Origin: Amblyornis subalaris
Taxonomy: Eukaryota > Chordata > Aves > Passeriformes > Ptilonorhynchidae
Length of the DNA stretch: 64,000 nt
Direction: 5' to 3'
Assembly (NCBI GenBank): GCA_018881555.1
Contig: JACAXG010000034.1
Location: forward strand, 2,676,615-2,740,614
Part shown: piece by piece, positions 50,851-64,000 of the stretch
How the letters are laid out: the number at the start of each line of letters is the position of its first letter
How positions within the stretch are numbered: the first letter of the stretch is position 1
Position numbers and translations under genes: made by a program
The notes under the pieces: model-generated
Databases searched by the model: none
What the model was told of the DNA's origin: nothing
The model's input: the letters and a program-made list of their open reading frames with translations, nothing else

Positions 50851-52704
50851 AGCTCTGGGCAATCTTCCCTCCACACACCAGTGGAGGCAGCAAGTGGTGC
50901 ACAAGCTCTGCTGCACGATCTGTAACAAGAATGATTCTGCTTACAAATAAACCTTTTTTATGCCACCAGTGTCAGAGCAGAAGCCACATTTTCCCCAACT
51001 AATTCAGTGTTACTGGTCAACATTATTCCCCTACGAAAACCATATCTGGAAGAACAAATATTGTTTCAGACCTCAGAGGATCCCAAATCTGAGCACATCA
51101 AATTAACATCATCCTTCTGAGGACACAGCAGAGCTTGAAATTCTGGTGCAGGAAGCAGTAGAGAATATCCAGGAGTGTTTTCCAGCTACTGTTCTACATC
51201 ATTGTTTACCACAAAGCTGTCTGCTTCTGCTGTGCTACAGCAAAAGCAGATGGACATAAAGAAAATACAGGTACTTTATGAAATAAGAATTTCAGACTAT
51301 ACAGAGCCCTACAACTATCAATCTAAATACTGAAAGAAATAACTTTATGCCATGTTATTAGACATTATGCAAGTCTAGGACAAGTTATATATAAGTGAGT
51401 TGAAACAGGATAATATCCCATAAGNATAATGAGATTTCTTATTCCAGAGGTAAAGTAACTTTAGAATGTATGCCTGACTGGAAATGAAAATATAAAAGAG
51501 AAAAGGACATGAATAAATGAATGACAAAGGAAGGAAAGGGGGAGCAAGGGTGGAAAGAATCAGTGCCAAAGAGATTCAAATTGAAAAAGATCAGAAAGAT
51601 ATTCATAGCAACTGCAGGCTAAAACCCAAATTAAGCAGTGTGAGAAACTAAGGATTATCTTGAAAGAACACTCCTAAAAACTTTGCTGAGCCGTAGATAG
51701 CCCTGACACTACTACTACACTGCAAAACCTTAGGCATTGCACAGACTTAGAGGCAGGCACAGCTGCCAGCTGAAGGTTGACCAAATTTAAAGAAAATTAA
51801 GAAAAAGGACCCAAGTTGAAAGGCTAATCTTTCAACAGCACTGTTGGCAAAGCAATAAAAGGAATACAAGCCTGATATTTGCNGAAGCGTGGAAAAACGA
51901 CTGAAGATATAAGTTCTTCAGTCCTCCTTATTTCATCTCTCCCTCCTTCACTAGCTATTCATTTTCTTCACCCAGTTGTCTCTTACACATTCTTTAGTTT
52001 ACCTTTAAGATGAAAACTTTACTTTCCCCATCCCTTGGGCTAGCAAAATTTTATGAAGTCCTATTCTCCCTCTGCATGATATCCACACCCAGCACAGTTT
52101 TAAATAGCTCTTCAAAAGGAAATTAATATGATGCAAGATTGCACCAACTAGATAACTTCTACCCCGAGTGGTGATCATGCCCAAAATTAGAGGGTCAAAT
52201 ACACTGCAATATCCTTTAGGCACTTCGCTATCCCTACAGACACTAAGAGCAAGCACTCATGTATTTTTAACTACAGGAACCAACAGAGGAAAAACCCTTG
52301 AGAAAAGCTGCAGAACCATTTTCAGTGGGCCAACACGAGGTTTTCAGTGCCAGCAGCAACACCATATGAGCACCCTGTCTGCACAGTTTTTTCTCACAGT
52401 GAGGATGANCCTTCAAAAGCTTGGGCACACAGGCTTGCACTCACTGCCAGGGAAGGGCTGGCACACAGGCAAGAGCTCCAGAGCACCAATACACACCCTA
52501 AATCTAAACCCTCTTTTCACCCTTTGCACGTATTCTCAAAGCCTNGGGCAGCTCCAGTAGGTAAAGCTCCCTCGCCCATGGGAGAGCTCACATTTACCTA
52601 CAGCAAACCAGGCAGAGGTTTCCAGCTGGCAGAGCAGGGAACATGGTGCTGCTCTGTCACTGTTCTGTGGTCCAGGCACGTTTTCTTCCTGGTACTCCGA
52701 GAGT

Positions 52705-52720
52705 ACTGCTGCTGCTGCTG
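52705..52720. repeat. Short (CTG)n repeat
   Basis: About five CTG units. Too short to suggest instability. Confidence 0.8.
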
Positions 52721-53412
52721 ATTAGAGAAGTGACTGGAGCACCTTTTCTGATGAAAGCTAATGTGAAGTGGACACTTGAGACAAGTACTCCAGATTCTGC
52801 TGAATGAACTATCAGGCCTATGCAAAAAAATAAGAAAACACTGTTCTATTTCATAACTGTTTTGTTTACTGCAAGAATCTGTCTATACCCACCGAGCCCC
52901 TGATATTTGCGGGCCTTAAACGCCAGCAATGGGGACCCTCAAACTCTCTGTATTTGGCTCAGAACGAGCATCCTCCTCCTTTGCATGAGCCCTCCCATAT
53001 GCTATCATCTGACAGGNTTTCACGCTGACCTGGTTCACTGGAAACCTGCAATGGTCTATCCCTAACCCAAAATTTTCAAGCACTGGAGGAGGATGTCAGT
53101 AAACAGGCAGGTACATGGATGCAGGTTCACTGATTCTTGGTGTAGTTTAGGTGCTCTGGGAGGGTAACTGTAAGCCACCTTTGCCAACAATAAACTTGCA
53201 ATTAAAAAAACCCCCACGCATCTAAGAAGCATTATTCGCACATGTTTGTAACAAGGGCAGGTATTCCAGCTAAACTTCACAAGGAATAGCACTCTTATGG
53301 CTGTTTTACAGAAGCTTCCACCTTCTGTACATACAACTATAAAACTAATTTGTGACACAGTGTGTACCATTTATNTACAGTCAGAAACAAAGTTTGAATG
53401 CATTTGCATGGA

Positions 53413-53428
53413 GTAATAATAATAATAA
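53413..53428. repeat. Short (TAA)n repeat
   Basis: About five TAA units. Confidence 0.85.
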
Positions 53429-56400
53429 ACTTTTAAGCTTGGTTTATCTCCCAGCTTAATCAGGTCTGAGGAGATNTGGTTTATTCCACAGACAGCTGGC
53501 ACCATTTTCTGAAGCTATTTAAAGGCTGGTTAACAAGGTTTATTAAAGAAAAACAAAGATACACTGATACCCTTAAAAATAGCCAGAGATCATAACTTAC
53601 TTAATGTGGCTCCTCACAAGATGTAGAAACATTTGTATCACGAATACTATCTGAACCACCTCAGACTTTCATTAGGTGCTTTTGATGTAAAAAAATACTC
53701 CATAGAGTATATAANAGTAGTAAGGAAGACCACTACAGAAAAAAATTCTGCCTTCAAGACTTTCCAGATTATTTCTTGATCTGTCAATGACTTCCGATTG
53801 CTTAGAAAGTTATTTCAGCATCCCTCAATCTGCCCCACTAACCACCATGCTAAGTGGGTGACCTCAGCCAGCAAACAGTCCATGAAATGACACTTCTCCA
53901 GCCTCGATGACTGGGGCAGGGAATATACAGATGCTGTTTACAGAGCACAGCCACTTCCCCCTTCATTTCTTACAGAAACCTGATCAAAGAAAGGTTGGAG
54001 CAGTATAAAATAACCCCAGTTCANCTTCACTACTAAATTCAATTTTTACAAGTCTGAGGCTGTCCAAAGATTTGCTTCATGTTAAACTGAGACACAATTT
54101 ATCAGAGAGTCTAAACTTACCCTCCTAAAATTCATGGGCTTCTTATTAAATAATCTTATTTTTGCAAGTGGTGAATACTCAACAACTCACACTGAAACCT
54201 ATTACAGCTCTAAAGTCCCACTGAAATTAGCTCATAGGAAGTGCCAAAACACACACTACTCCCAGCAGAGCCTCCAAGACAAAGATGCAGCATAAAATGC
54301 ACCTTACTCTGATTGGTACAATAAGCTCCCTACTCCAAGGGACCCCTCCCTCATGGCAGGGTGACTCAGCTTCTGTGTAAGGAATAAATTGGCAACCGAA
54401 ACAGGACTGACCCCCCTTCAGGCCATTGGTGATGGATTTGGTTTGGGGTTTTTTNAATTTCCTTTTTCTCTTTTGAAGGCTACCTGGGCTGGACCAGGCT
54501 AAGCGTGAGGAGTGATGACCTCATCTTTTGTTCAGCCTCGCAGCCAAGGTGGTGCGGAACAGTCTGCGTGACTTCTCAGGAAAGCCACGATTTGTGTGAA
54601 AGCCCAGTGTGTTGCAGCTTATTTTCCCTTGGCTGCTCCAGCATATGCCTTCTGTAGGATTTGGCCTCATGCTTATAACAGCCTTAGTTGATGAGGATTT
54701 TTTCTGAAACTTCTGTACAAACAGGTATCACTTCAGGACACAAGAGTGCGAGGCCAGAGATGTGGTTGCTAGTATCAACCAATGCCTCAAGCTCCTGGAG
54801 TCTTTGTGGTTTTAACACCCAGGATTTACGCATGTTGAGAGCCCTGGTTGGGACTCAGTTTATTTAGAAGAGCTTTCACCATCTGTTCTTCCAAATTCTG
54901 AAAACATGAAGAGAATACACTTCACAAGCAACTACAAACACAGATGAGCTCTGCAATTTTTATTGGAATATACTATATACAGGAAAAAATCATTCATAAT
55001 ATCTATGAGGTTTCCACTTCAGGCATAAATTGAGAATTGAAGCTCTAATGCTTTCACTTTTTGCCACGGTAAAACAATTCTCTAGTTTACATGAATTTGT
55101 CATCATGCATCTCCACACTATTAAGTGAGACACAAACTCTATGAAACTAAGATGACTTAAAGATTTTCTAATTAAACTGGTCAACTTCACTAATACATCA
55201 CCTGTCATCACACAGTTCTTACAGAGATTTTTTTATTATCTAGAAATTAATATATCTGAATAATTAACAAGCTAAGTTACAGCTACAACATTATGTAAAC
55301 AGATTCAAACCACACTCCAGTGAAGAAAATCCATTAATATCTACTTTCCTGAAAGTACCCCTTCCAGCCCTTATTCCCGACTTTTCCCACCTACTTGACA
55401 AATCGTGCCTCAGCAAACTCTGCCCCAATTTTCAGACATTATAGGTACCGGTCGCCTAACTGTGCTGGAGATAACNCATCGGTGCTTCCCTAAGCAGACT
55501 TCTGTGAAGGACCCTCCAAAGGACGACCTGCTCCACAAGCTCCCAAGGCAGCAGGAGGCTGCCCACGCCTGCATGGACAGCAGTCATTCCAGGCAGACAA
55601 GAAATGAACCCTTCCCACTCTCCTCCTGCAAGGACTTGTATTTCCACCCTTTACTCCCAGGTAAACTGGTTTGACAAGGAGCCACCACCCCTGAAGGTTG
55701 GACAAACAAATCACTCGTTCCCAGCACTTATCCTCAGTGTCTGCTGTCACAGTGTTATGCTGATGCTTCCCTGAAGATGGCAAACTGTCCTCCCCTGCCT
55801 GATGTCTTTACAAGGGGCAGATCTGCCCCAAAACCTGTGAAAAATGTGGTGAGTGTACGAAGGGGAAGGTCAGCAAGCAACACCCTTTTGAAGGTAGCCA
55901 TAAACCCTCTTGCCCTAAGAATCAGTCGTGTTCTTTTTTATCCCCTCTATATATAAAATATTCTTTTGGCGTCAATAATGCAGACAACTGCCAAAGTCAG
56001 TGCAAGAGTTCACAGGACAAAGTCAGAGTCCCCTGGTCTTGATGAGCATTGATGGCTCATTTTCTTTACCTTATTTTATTTCCTCTTGGACAGTCATACC
56101 TTTGCTGTTCCACTGCAGTGCGGCCACAGGCTATGGAATTCAGAGTGACTCAGGCATAGTTAAATTATCTCTCCTTGTTGCAGGGCACTTACTGTAGAAC
56201 TGGTCAAAAATACGATTCAGAGGTTTTGCAACAAAAAAGCATCTTTGCATCAAAATCAGAGACTCTACAATACTGTGCTGATTTCATTAAAAGCTCCATG
56301 GAACAGAAGTCTAACATTAATCATTATGATTGTCACTTTGTTTTGCTTAAAATTTTGCCCATTTATCTACTGCGTGCATTAAAATTTAATATAGAGGGAT

Positions 56401-59400
56401 ATTATTTGACCATATACTATACCCAAATTCACAAGCAAATCTTAAAATAATTCAATTATGAAACTATACTGGTCAAGGTCCTCATAAAAAATTTCAGGCT
56501 TTTATTCTAGTACAGGAGAGGAAATATTTCCTATAGAAGAAATTTCTGTCCCCCCCAGCTTTAACCATCATAAACACACCAACCTGTCTCTTTGAACCTT
56601 AGCTAACAGTCTTTTTTAGGCTGCTTCCAGACCCACAGCCCAACTGCTATGGCCAACAGCCCCTCTGGGGATGCAGGGCATGCACAGGGCCACCAAGATA
56701 AGAAAGGAAACATATCTCTTTTCTCCAGCCAGTGACAGGGTAGTAAAGAATGTCATCTATCACATGAACTCCAGCACTCTCAAACCAGCTCACTTCCTCT
56801 CTTTCCTGGCTCCCCGTCAGCTTCACCCAAATAAGCTCCATCCCACAGCAATAATCTTTTTCCATGACAAGCCCTCAAAACCCCCAGAGGTTTAAATGGG
56901 AACATGATGACAAAACCAGGAAACTCACACTAGTTAAAGGAAGGACAACCGTCTATTCATATGATCACGAGCAAAAGCATCTGTCAAGTTCTTTTTTTAA
57001 CATAATCTTAATTTCAGGCTTAACTCCAGTTTATGAAAACATAAAAGAGAAATTTCTTGCATAAATTATTCAGTATGAATTAAACACCCAGCTGCATGTA
57101 GCTGACAGATTTCTATTAAAAAATAAAATGATAAGTCATTCATATAAGCTGTCCATTTGGCAAACATTCGTTTTATCCCCTTACAGGGAAAATAGAGATA
57201 TTTTCAAGTGTCACATATCTTTATGACAAAAGGAAACCTATACAATATGAATCATATATTTGGAAGAACTTGGCATGTTGCCCAGGTTTGCAAAGTTGGG
57301 GTTTAAGAGGTATTTTGGTTTGGTGTTTTGTTTAAGAAAAGTTCTGGGGGGGAAAAAAAGTATCTAATAAGAAAGTTTATTTAAAAAAGGAAAAAAACAT
57401 TTTTGAAGAGACAAAGTGTATTAATCCTTTCCCCAGTAAAATCACTTCTGCTAGTATAAAATCAGGACTTCCACTTTTAGAAGAAAACACTTAAATTTTC
57501 TTCTAAATTTTTCTCTTGGACAAACTTAAAAATCTGCTTCAAACCAAACAGTGGAAAAGTGCATTTTTTTTCCTAAAATCTAATTTGTCGTTGCTCAAAA
57601 GAAAGCTGAGAGTGCATAAGTAACTGGGAAGCATCAATTTCCCATTTTTCTGCTTTCTTTCTTCCACCCTTTTAAATGATTTAGTGCAACTAGGATATTT
57701 TAAAACTTGAAATCATTCAGTTTGAGGGAGGCAAGAGGAGTAGCACAGACAATTCCAATGCTCGGACGAGGGCAGGCCCCAGGCAGGGAGGGGCTCCCAC
57801 CAGCTTCAGGTCTTGTGTGCAGGACAAGGAGCAGTAGCACTTGCAGACTGCAGCCCTGCCTGCCTAGCTAGTCAGCAGTGGGAAACCCTCCCATCTGCCA
57901 CCAGAGCTGGGCTACCCACGACACCCAGGCTGCTCTCACTTGCCTCCCATCTGTATTTCCAGTGCTGATGAGACAGATGCTGCTGGCAACCTTCACAATA
58001 GCCCCTTGATACACAAGTTCTAATCATCCTGTTTCTCAGATGTAAGCAAAGTGGGTATGGTTCACCTTAAAAGAGGAGAAAGTTAGGGGGATTCAGTGCG
58101 ACCTACCTGCTAAATCTAAGTCTATGCATTAACCCAGTTTCATGTTTATCATTATATATAAAAAAACCTCAATCCTTAGAAATTAGTTCCAGCAGACAGT
58201 ATTCTCCCTCCTGAGAAAGGGGCCTGCCATGCACAGTGGCAATTTTCCTGTCAATGTTTCCCTTTTTGTGGTGCTGCTTTTTCCCATCTTGCATCAGTGG
58301 CTCAAATTCAAACACCTAAAGTAGGTTTTACAGCGATCTGAACAGTGGAACGGCACATGTATCTGGACAGTGCAGCCAATTTCTCTAATGCACTGCCAGG
58401 ACCACTGGTTTTTCTGAGAAAATATATCTTTCTGACTAGGAACCTGGTCTGTATTTTGATATTTTACAGGGGTTTTTTTGAAGGAAAGGGACCAGTTTGA
58501 CTTCAGAAATTTAAAAACTCAAAGGTAAATATCAAATAATTTCACTGATCTTTGAACTTAAAGAGGATGACATCAAAAACAGCCTGTCTGCCTTTCACCT
58601 TAAAGCAGCACCTCCCTTTGTATCTGGGGATCAGATGCATAAACGGAGCCTCCTCTTCACCTTATTTTGAGGAACGTAGCTTGGAAAGTTTACCAGGACA
58701 GGCATCCCAGCCACATGTCACTGTGCATGTGTCTGGCCTCCTCGCCAGTGCTGCCAAGCAACCCAGCCACAGGGAAGGCTGCGCCTGCCCTCAGCTGAAC
58801 TCAGTCACGCTGCGGTACAGGGAGGAGAAGCTGCGAGAGAGCCTGTGGAGTCATCTTTTCTGCTGAACCAGAAGATGAACTCAAGGTCAATACCCCAAGG
58901 AGTAGGAGGACAGGGGACTTCAGTACTGCTGTTACACAGCCGAGATGTTAGTAAGAGCAGTTAAAGGAGAACATTTCTGAGAGGGGATTTATTCGCTGAT
59001 GTTTTTTTGCCGCCTGAACCGTTATTACAGAGAACATGCCATATAGTGTATTCCTGCCCCATTTCCTGGCCTTCAGAGGAGGAATGGTGGTTCTGGTTTT
59101 GTGGGGCTTTTTTAATTCCCTCCTATCCCACATCCCACTCAAAATATTAATGAGGAAATTGACAACTTGAATTCACCTCGTCCCACTTCAACAAAGCAAC
59201 AAATTGTGTTTGCTGTAAGAAATTACATGCAAATCAGCAACCGTTAGATAACTGAGGGGTCTCATTTACTCCAACAAAAATCTGTTGCTTTTCCCCTGTT
59301 GCATGACAAGCTGCAGATGAGCTGAGGAATGTGTGTTCAGATGGATAGAATTATGGGGGGTTTACATTCAAAACAGCAGAGCTGAGGCTGAACACTGCAA

Positions 59401-59744
59401 ATAAAAGCTGACCCATCTGGTAGAAGCAGATTGCATCAGAGGCTGCTTCTTATTCTCTTGCAAAAAGAAGACAGTCGCACTTTGGGAGGAACCAGCTTTG
59501 CACTACCAGTTCTGGGAGTGGACAGACCCTACCTAGAAACCAAGGCCTAAAGAGTCTCTACCTCAAATTTGCAAAGGTTGGGAATTACAGTTTGGGTCTC
59601 CTATTACAACTCCTGTTTTTGACTATTTCCCTCATCTCTGTAACTTTGTTTCTGCCACAAGCCAGTGCATGTAGTCACAAGTCCAAGACTCCTGGTCTTC
59701 TCTGGGTACGTCAGTTCTTGAGTGCCAAAGGGGAATATCAAATA

Positions 59745-59782
59745 TATTTAATATATACTTATCTATTTAATATATACTACAT
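59745..59782 (+). repeat. 19-bp tandem duplication, AT-rich
   Basis: Two adjacent units sharing TATTTAATATATACT at 59745 and 59764; the remaining bases of the unit differ slightly. Confidence 0.75.
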
Positions 59783-62033
59783 CAAAAATAAATTATTTCA
59801 CAACTAGCTTTTCAGGCTCTTTCTTAGATCTGGAGCCACAGATGCCTACTCATGCCCATAGCTTGGAAAGCACTGCATCACTCATGCTGGGGAGCATGGC
59901 AGTGACNCAAATCTCTGCCACACAAGCCAGCACTGAGCACAAGGCACAAACAAAACCATAACCTCGGTCTCGCTGAACATGCTGGTCTCAGACCGTCACA
60001 CCATCACCGGCTACATCCCAGCTACTGCCAGGACCAGTGGCTCAGTGTTTCAGCTTTTCCACTTTTAAAAGAGCCACTTGCTGGCATGGTCTGTCTCTTC
60101 CTCAAAATGTGCCAATGGCACATAGGCTCCATTGAAAGACAATGTATCATGACGTAGAGCCTAAATTTTTCTTCCCTTAATTTCAATCTGTTGCTCCCAG
60201 CATGTTGCTCATCATTATGGAAATGAAGCCTCCTTCTTGGCATTTACACCCTTCAGAAATCTGAAGATTTTAATGTTCTCACAGAAAATGAGTTTACTTT
60301 TTCTGCTTTTTTAAATGACCCAAGCCAAGTTCACTTCAGCTGGGAAAGAGACTGGGGCATAAGCCAAGGAAAGCTTTTCTCTTCAGTTCCACTTTTTGAA
60401 GTGAAAATTTAAGCAGAGAAGTGGTGCTTTCAGCCCTTATGTATTTACAGGCTTGAATAAAGCAATGGACATGAAATTTCATTTAGAACAAGCTAATTTT
60501 TCTTGCTGAAGAAGCTGACTCTTCACATGAATACATCTCTTACATTTTTTCAGAAAGATGGACAGGCACCTTCTCTGTCAGAAGGTACCAAGAACTCAGT
60601 ATTAGTGTTGAGCTAAATGACTGACATCAGTGTCCCCTGGCCTCCCAGTGCTATAGGACTGAGTGTCAGGAAGAACATTACCACTCACTGAATCAACAGA
60701 ATCACTTGAACAGTCATTTTTTGGAAGGCTGTTTGTCTGGGGAAGTCTAGCAGTGCTTAGTTTTAGCTGTCGACAAAGAGCCCAGAGTCGAAAGCACTAT
60801 GAACTGTAAATAAAACANAGAATAGCACTACCATGTGAGCTTTGCAACCTCTTCCCTTTCCTGCCCCAGCAGAGATGTGCATAACCTGACTGAACATATT
60901 CATTTGTTCAGCAAGGCTGCTGGCTGTTTCCACCTCCCCAGACAAAGGGCTGATTATTTCCTCTCATGTTAATGACTAGTCCTATAGGCAGGGAGGCTGC
61001 CATCTCTCTCTCTCATCACTACCTTCTCCTTTCACAAAAAGAAAGATCCCTCCCTGTGGCACTGAGGGGAACACAGAGCCCTTTGCACTGCCTGCAGTAC
61101 CTGCCTGGCAAAAAAAGGCCAGGGCTTTTACTGCTCTGAATATACCCTCCTGAGACCCACTATATTGTCAATTCCTTTCACCAGCCTCAATAACATCCCC
61201 TTTGTGAAGGCCTAAAAGACAAATCCATCCTTGGTGTAACACTACTGCCCTGGGTAGAGTGTAGTAGAGTAGAATTTGGACCAAACTCCACTTTGATTTG
61301 CTTTAAAAGCTGCTTTGCCCATGTGTATAATTATTACAGGCAGATTCCTTCTCTCCCAATATCAAACCTCATCTCTCTACCTGCTATTTCATCTTAACAC
61401 AACCATCTGAGTTATAGACATGCCTACGTGAAGCAGATCAATAGATGCTCTCCTGTCCCTGCCAGTAATAATTCTTTATCAGACATGTCTTTGCCACTTG
61501 CCTTTTTAATGTTTTTGTGTAGGAGGTAAGGGGGCTGGCAAGTATTTTTGTTAGTTTGGTGTCTTTGTTTATGATAGATGGCAAGCTTGCCAACAACACA
61601 CCAAATGCTCTCTAATTAAAGTCGGTTCAGTGCCTGCGATTAGATGAATTGTGACTGACTTCTAAACCCTTCACTTCTCAGCCACAAATCCCTCCTGCTT
61701 CCCAATCACCTGCAGTGATGACTAATGCCAGGTTCCCCTAGTTACACTGGAAAAGGGGAAAGTGCTCAGGGATTAGACAAAGTCTGCTGCCTCCAGCTTA
61801 TTTTCAGGCTTTCAGCCCCATGAAAAAATTAAATATGATGAAAGAAGCCATATTAACTATATTGCTCCTGTCCTTTTCATCCCCGGCTGTGTTAAGTGCT
61901 GTACACAGCTCATTTTCCTTTCAGTTGATGACAACTGCCATTTCCTGACATGTTCTCCTCCATTCATTTCCTGATTCATTTGTCATTATCATTCACACAT
62001 GCAGACTTTCACTGCAATAGCCAGCATCGCCAT

Positions 62034-62050
62034 AAAAAAAAAAAAAAAAA
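62034..62050. repeat. Poly-A run
   Basis: About seventeen consecutive A. Confidence 0.85.
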
Positions 62051-63339
62051 CCACTTAGGGGTCCATTCTCCTCTCTTTCACCATAACCATGTCAGCATAC
62101 CTGTGGATTTTTACGCCTGACTTACATCAGCAAAAGACAACTGAAAGNTTTCATCCTGTCCAATGGTGGGCATCCCCAGCTCTAAGGCATGAAAGTAAAT
62201 AGCCCTCAAACACAGATACTTATTAGAGATAAAACTAGGTAGGCATGACAAACAGATTAAGCCTTCTCCACATCTTCAAGCGCAGTTTGCAAGATGAAGT
62301 AGCTGCAATATTAATAACTTTATCTTGTATCATAAACACAAAGCCCAGTTCCATTATGAAGTAAAAGAATAATCATGCATCTTCATTTCTTTCTGGGTCT
62401 AGGGGAATTGCCACCTCCTCCCCATATTTGCTCTGTAAATGGCTCCATGACACAGGCAGCCCATTATATACAACTACTTTTCCTGAAGCTGGGTGGCTTG
62501 AAAGAGCAAGGCTACAAAAATTAAGAAACTTTTCATGGAATTTACACAGCATGTTTTCTATAACACAGTTTTCTCAGGGAATTCCCATTCCTATTATCCA
62601 CTTCTCCATTCTACTGCCAGCACCTACAAAGGTAAAGCAGTTGCAGTCTTTCAGCAAGCCAGAGATAACAGCAAATGGTTTGCCTATGAAATATGTCAAC
62701 AGTTCTCAGCCTCAGCCAGCGAAATTCTCAGAAGCTAAGAACTCATTAAACACAAGATATAATTAACTCTTTGTACACTGTAAATAGGGCTTGTTAACAG
62801 AAAATGTTCCCTAAGAAAGCACAAGGAGCAATCTCTCACCTAGTGAAGTTACACAGAAAAGGTTGCACTACTGACAGTCTGAAGTGTCTGATCATCACTA
62901 ATGACAAAAGGCTTCATTAGATTTCTCTCTGTTTTAATTAGATTTGTCTGTTTTCATTGTGAAAATAGGGTAAAGGACAATTTGTTCTTCACAGTGTTCT
63001 TCAAAGTTAAAATGGTCTTAGATATCAGACCACAGAGGTTGGCTTGTCTTTTTGCATCTGCCATCTGCTGTATGACAGATTATTCTAATCACAAACTCCT
63101 CTCCATAAAGAAAAAGGAAAGACATCTCNGCAGTCTATAGCTCATTTTTGTCCCCAGTACCAAAAGTAGTGTTTCCTATAGGAATCTATAGCCAATATGA
63201 TATATTCTGGACATTACCCATCATAAACACTAGCTAATATCTGTCACAATGTATCTCATCCTAGAGTGCTCTGAAACCCAAGGCACACGCAGCAGCAGCT
63301 TTGCAGTGTGCATGCCGTTTACAAGAGAGCTGCCATTGA

Positions 63340-63530
63340 GTTGCTGAGGCCCACAGTCCCGGCTGGAGCGGGGCCATTTCCCCCCCAGCCCCGGGCAGGG
63401 TGCGGAGGGCAGCGCTGGAGGCGGGAGGAGCACACAGCATCCGTGCGGCACACCCGCCTGCCAGCTGTGTTGCTAGGGAATTTTGTCGTGGCAGGCGTGT
63501 CAAACACAGCTGCTGTCACCGAGCTGCTGT
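63340..63530. promoter_or_regulatory. CpG-rich patch, possible promoter or enhancer
   Basis: About a dozen CpG in roughly 190 bp, with GC-rich motifs such as GAGCGGGGCC, CCCCGGGCAG and GGAGGCGGGAGG (GC-box-like), in a region where CpG are otherwise rare. Several open frames on both strands overlap here only because stop codons are rare in GC-rich sequence. It could be a small CpG island with a promoter for an unannotated transcript, or a regulatory element. No TATA box or start codon context decides this. Confidence 0.35.
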
Positions 63531-64000
63531 TGCTGTGCTTCCAACCCCAAAGCCAAACCACTGCCCATCCACATCGAATGAAAATCCCCGCTAGCTTTGG
63601 CAGCCCTCAAATTACAGCAGGACCTCTCTATCCCCTATGGAGAAAGACGCCGCATTATGAGGGAGATTTTGTCAACAGCAAATCAATATCTAACATCACA
63701 ACAGAGCATCTTTGCCTGTGAGAACACTGCAGTTAGTTTGTTGGGTGTTAGTTTGTGGTGTACTGTGGTTTTCTAAAATAAATTCAAAATTATATCTTCA
63801 GACAGTCAAATCACACTTTTTTACAAGTTTTAAAAAGGCTGTCATGTTAGACAAGAGCTTTATAAAGGATTAAAAATAAAAGTAAAGAATAACCATGCAC
63901 ACACCCCAAATGTTGAATTATACTTTTTGATAACAGCATGTAATATGGATTTGCTGCTCTCTTAGCGAAGGGGGAAGGGAGGGAAGGTGTGGACAAGAGC

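Larger units (their letters stand above)
47576..64000. other. Downstream sequence without a recognisable gene
   Basis: About 16.4 kb beyond the presumed SLC9A9 end. No open frame longer than 137 codons and none with a recognisable domain. It contains additional AATAAA motifs (48188-48193, 49007-49012), a probable CR1 tail near 49745-49832, a C11 run at 50840-50850, (CTG)n and (AAT)n short repeats, a GC-richer stretch at 57720-57960, a 19-bp tandem pair at 59745-59782, a poly-A run at 62034-62050 and the CpG-rich patch at 63340-63530. In mammals the gene next to the 3' end is CHST2 in tail-to-tail orientation; its single long coding exon is not in this window. Confidence 0.6.

Noticed and set aside
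57720..58000. GC-richer stretch with an acceptor-like CTGTATTTCCAG at 57961
   Set aside because: The following sequence has no recognisable protein similarity and no clear exon end; not enough to call an exon.
63308..63721. 137-codon frame and overlapping frames on both strands
   Set aside because: Open frames on both strands at once are what a GC-rich, stop-poor patch gives. I kept only the CpG-rich patch.
1..64000. CRISPR array, operon, phage or plasmid system
   Set aside because: No spaced direct repeats of that kind, no ribosome-binding-site/gene series, and spliced vertebrate exons are present.
46137..64000. CHST2, the neighbour expected from mammalian gene order
   Set aside because: Its coding region is one long exon of several hundred codons; no such frame exists here, so it must lie beyond the window if the order is kept.

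Overview
The window is vertebrate nuclear DNA and almost certainly avian. It is AT-rich, lacks long open reading frames, has spliced coding exons with GT-AG borders, and carries a 3' fragment of a CR1 LINE (about 21284-21688, plus strand), the typical bird and reptile retroposon, plus a probable second CR1 tail near 49.8 kb. Nothing resembles a bacterial, plasmid or phage region. Nearly all short open frames in the window look like chance.

The only protein-coding gene I can support is the 3' end of SLC9A9 (endosomal sodium/proton exchanger NHE9) on the plus strand. Its last three coding exons are at 3112-3191, 45298-45403 and 45915-46136. They join in phase (27 + 35 + 73 residues, with the split lysine counted once) and encode the cytosolic C-terminal tail. 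The stop is TGA at 46134-46136. The 3' UTR probably runs to just past an AATAAA at 47550-47555. The exons before 3112, which hold the membrane domain, lie upstream of the window.

Layout: 1-3111 is the end of an upstream intron. 3192-45297 is one intron of about 42.1 kb that holds the CR1 fragment, microsatellites, homopolymer tracts and several inverted or duplicated segments. 45404-45914 is a 511-bp intron. 46137 to about 47575 is 3' UTR. The rest, to 64000, is downstream sequence without a recognisable gene, with a small CpG-rich patch near 63.34-63.53 kb.

I found no convincing new biological system. The signals most worth a second look are a near-perfect 22-bp-arm hairpin at 32351-32403, a pair of ~85% identical ~90-bp segments about 1.06 kb apart (3773 and 4834), the possible splice variants around the 511-bp intron, an ambiguous base at 46114 that falls on an amino-acid-changing codon position, and the CpG-rich patch near 63.4 kb. 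Gene identity rests on recognising the NHE9 tail from memory of the family; no alignment was run.
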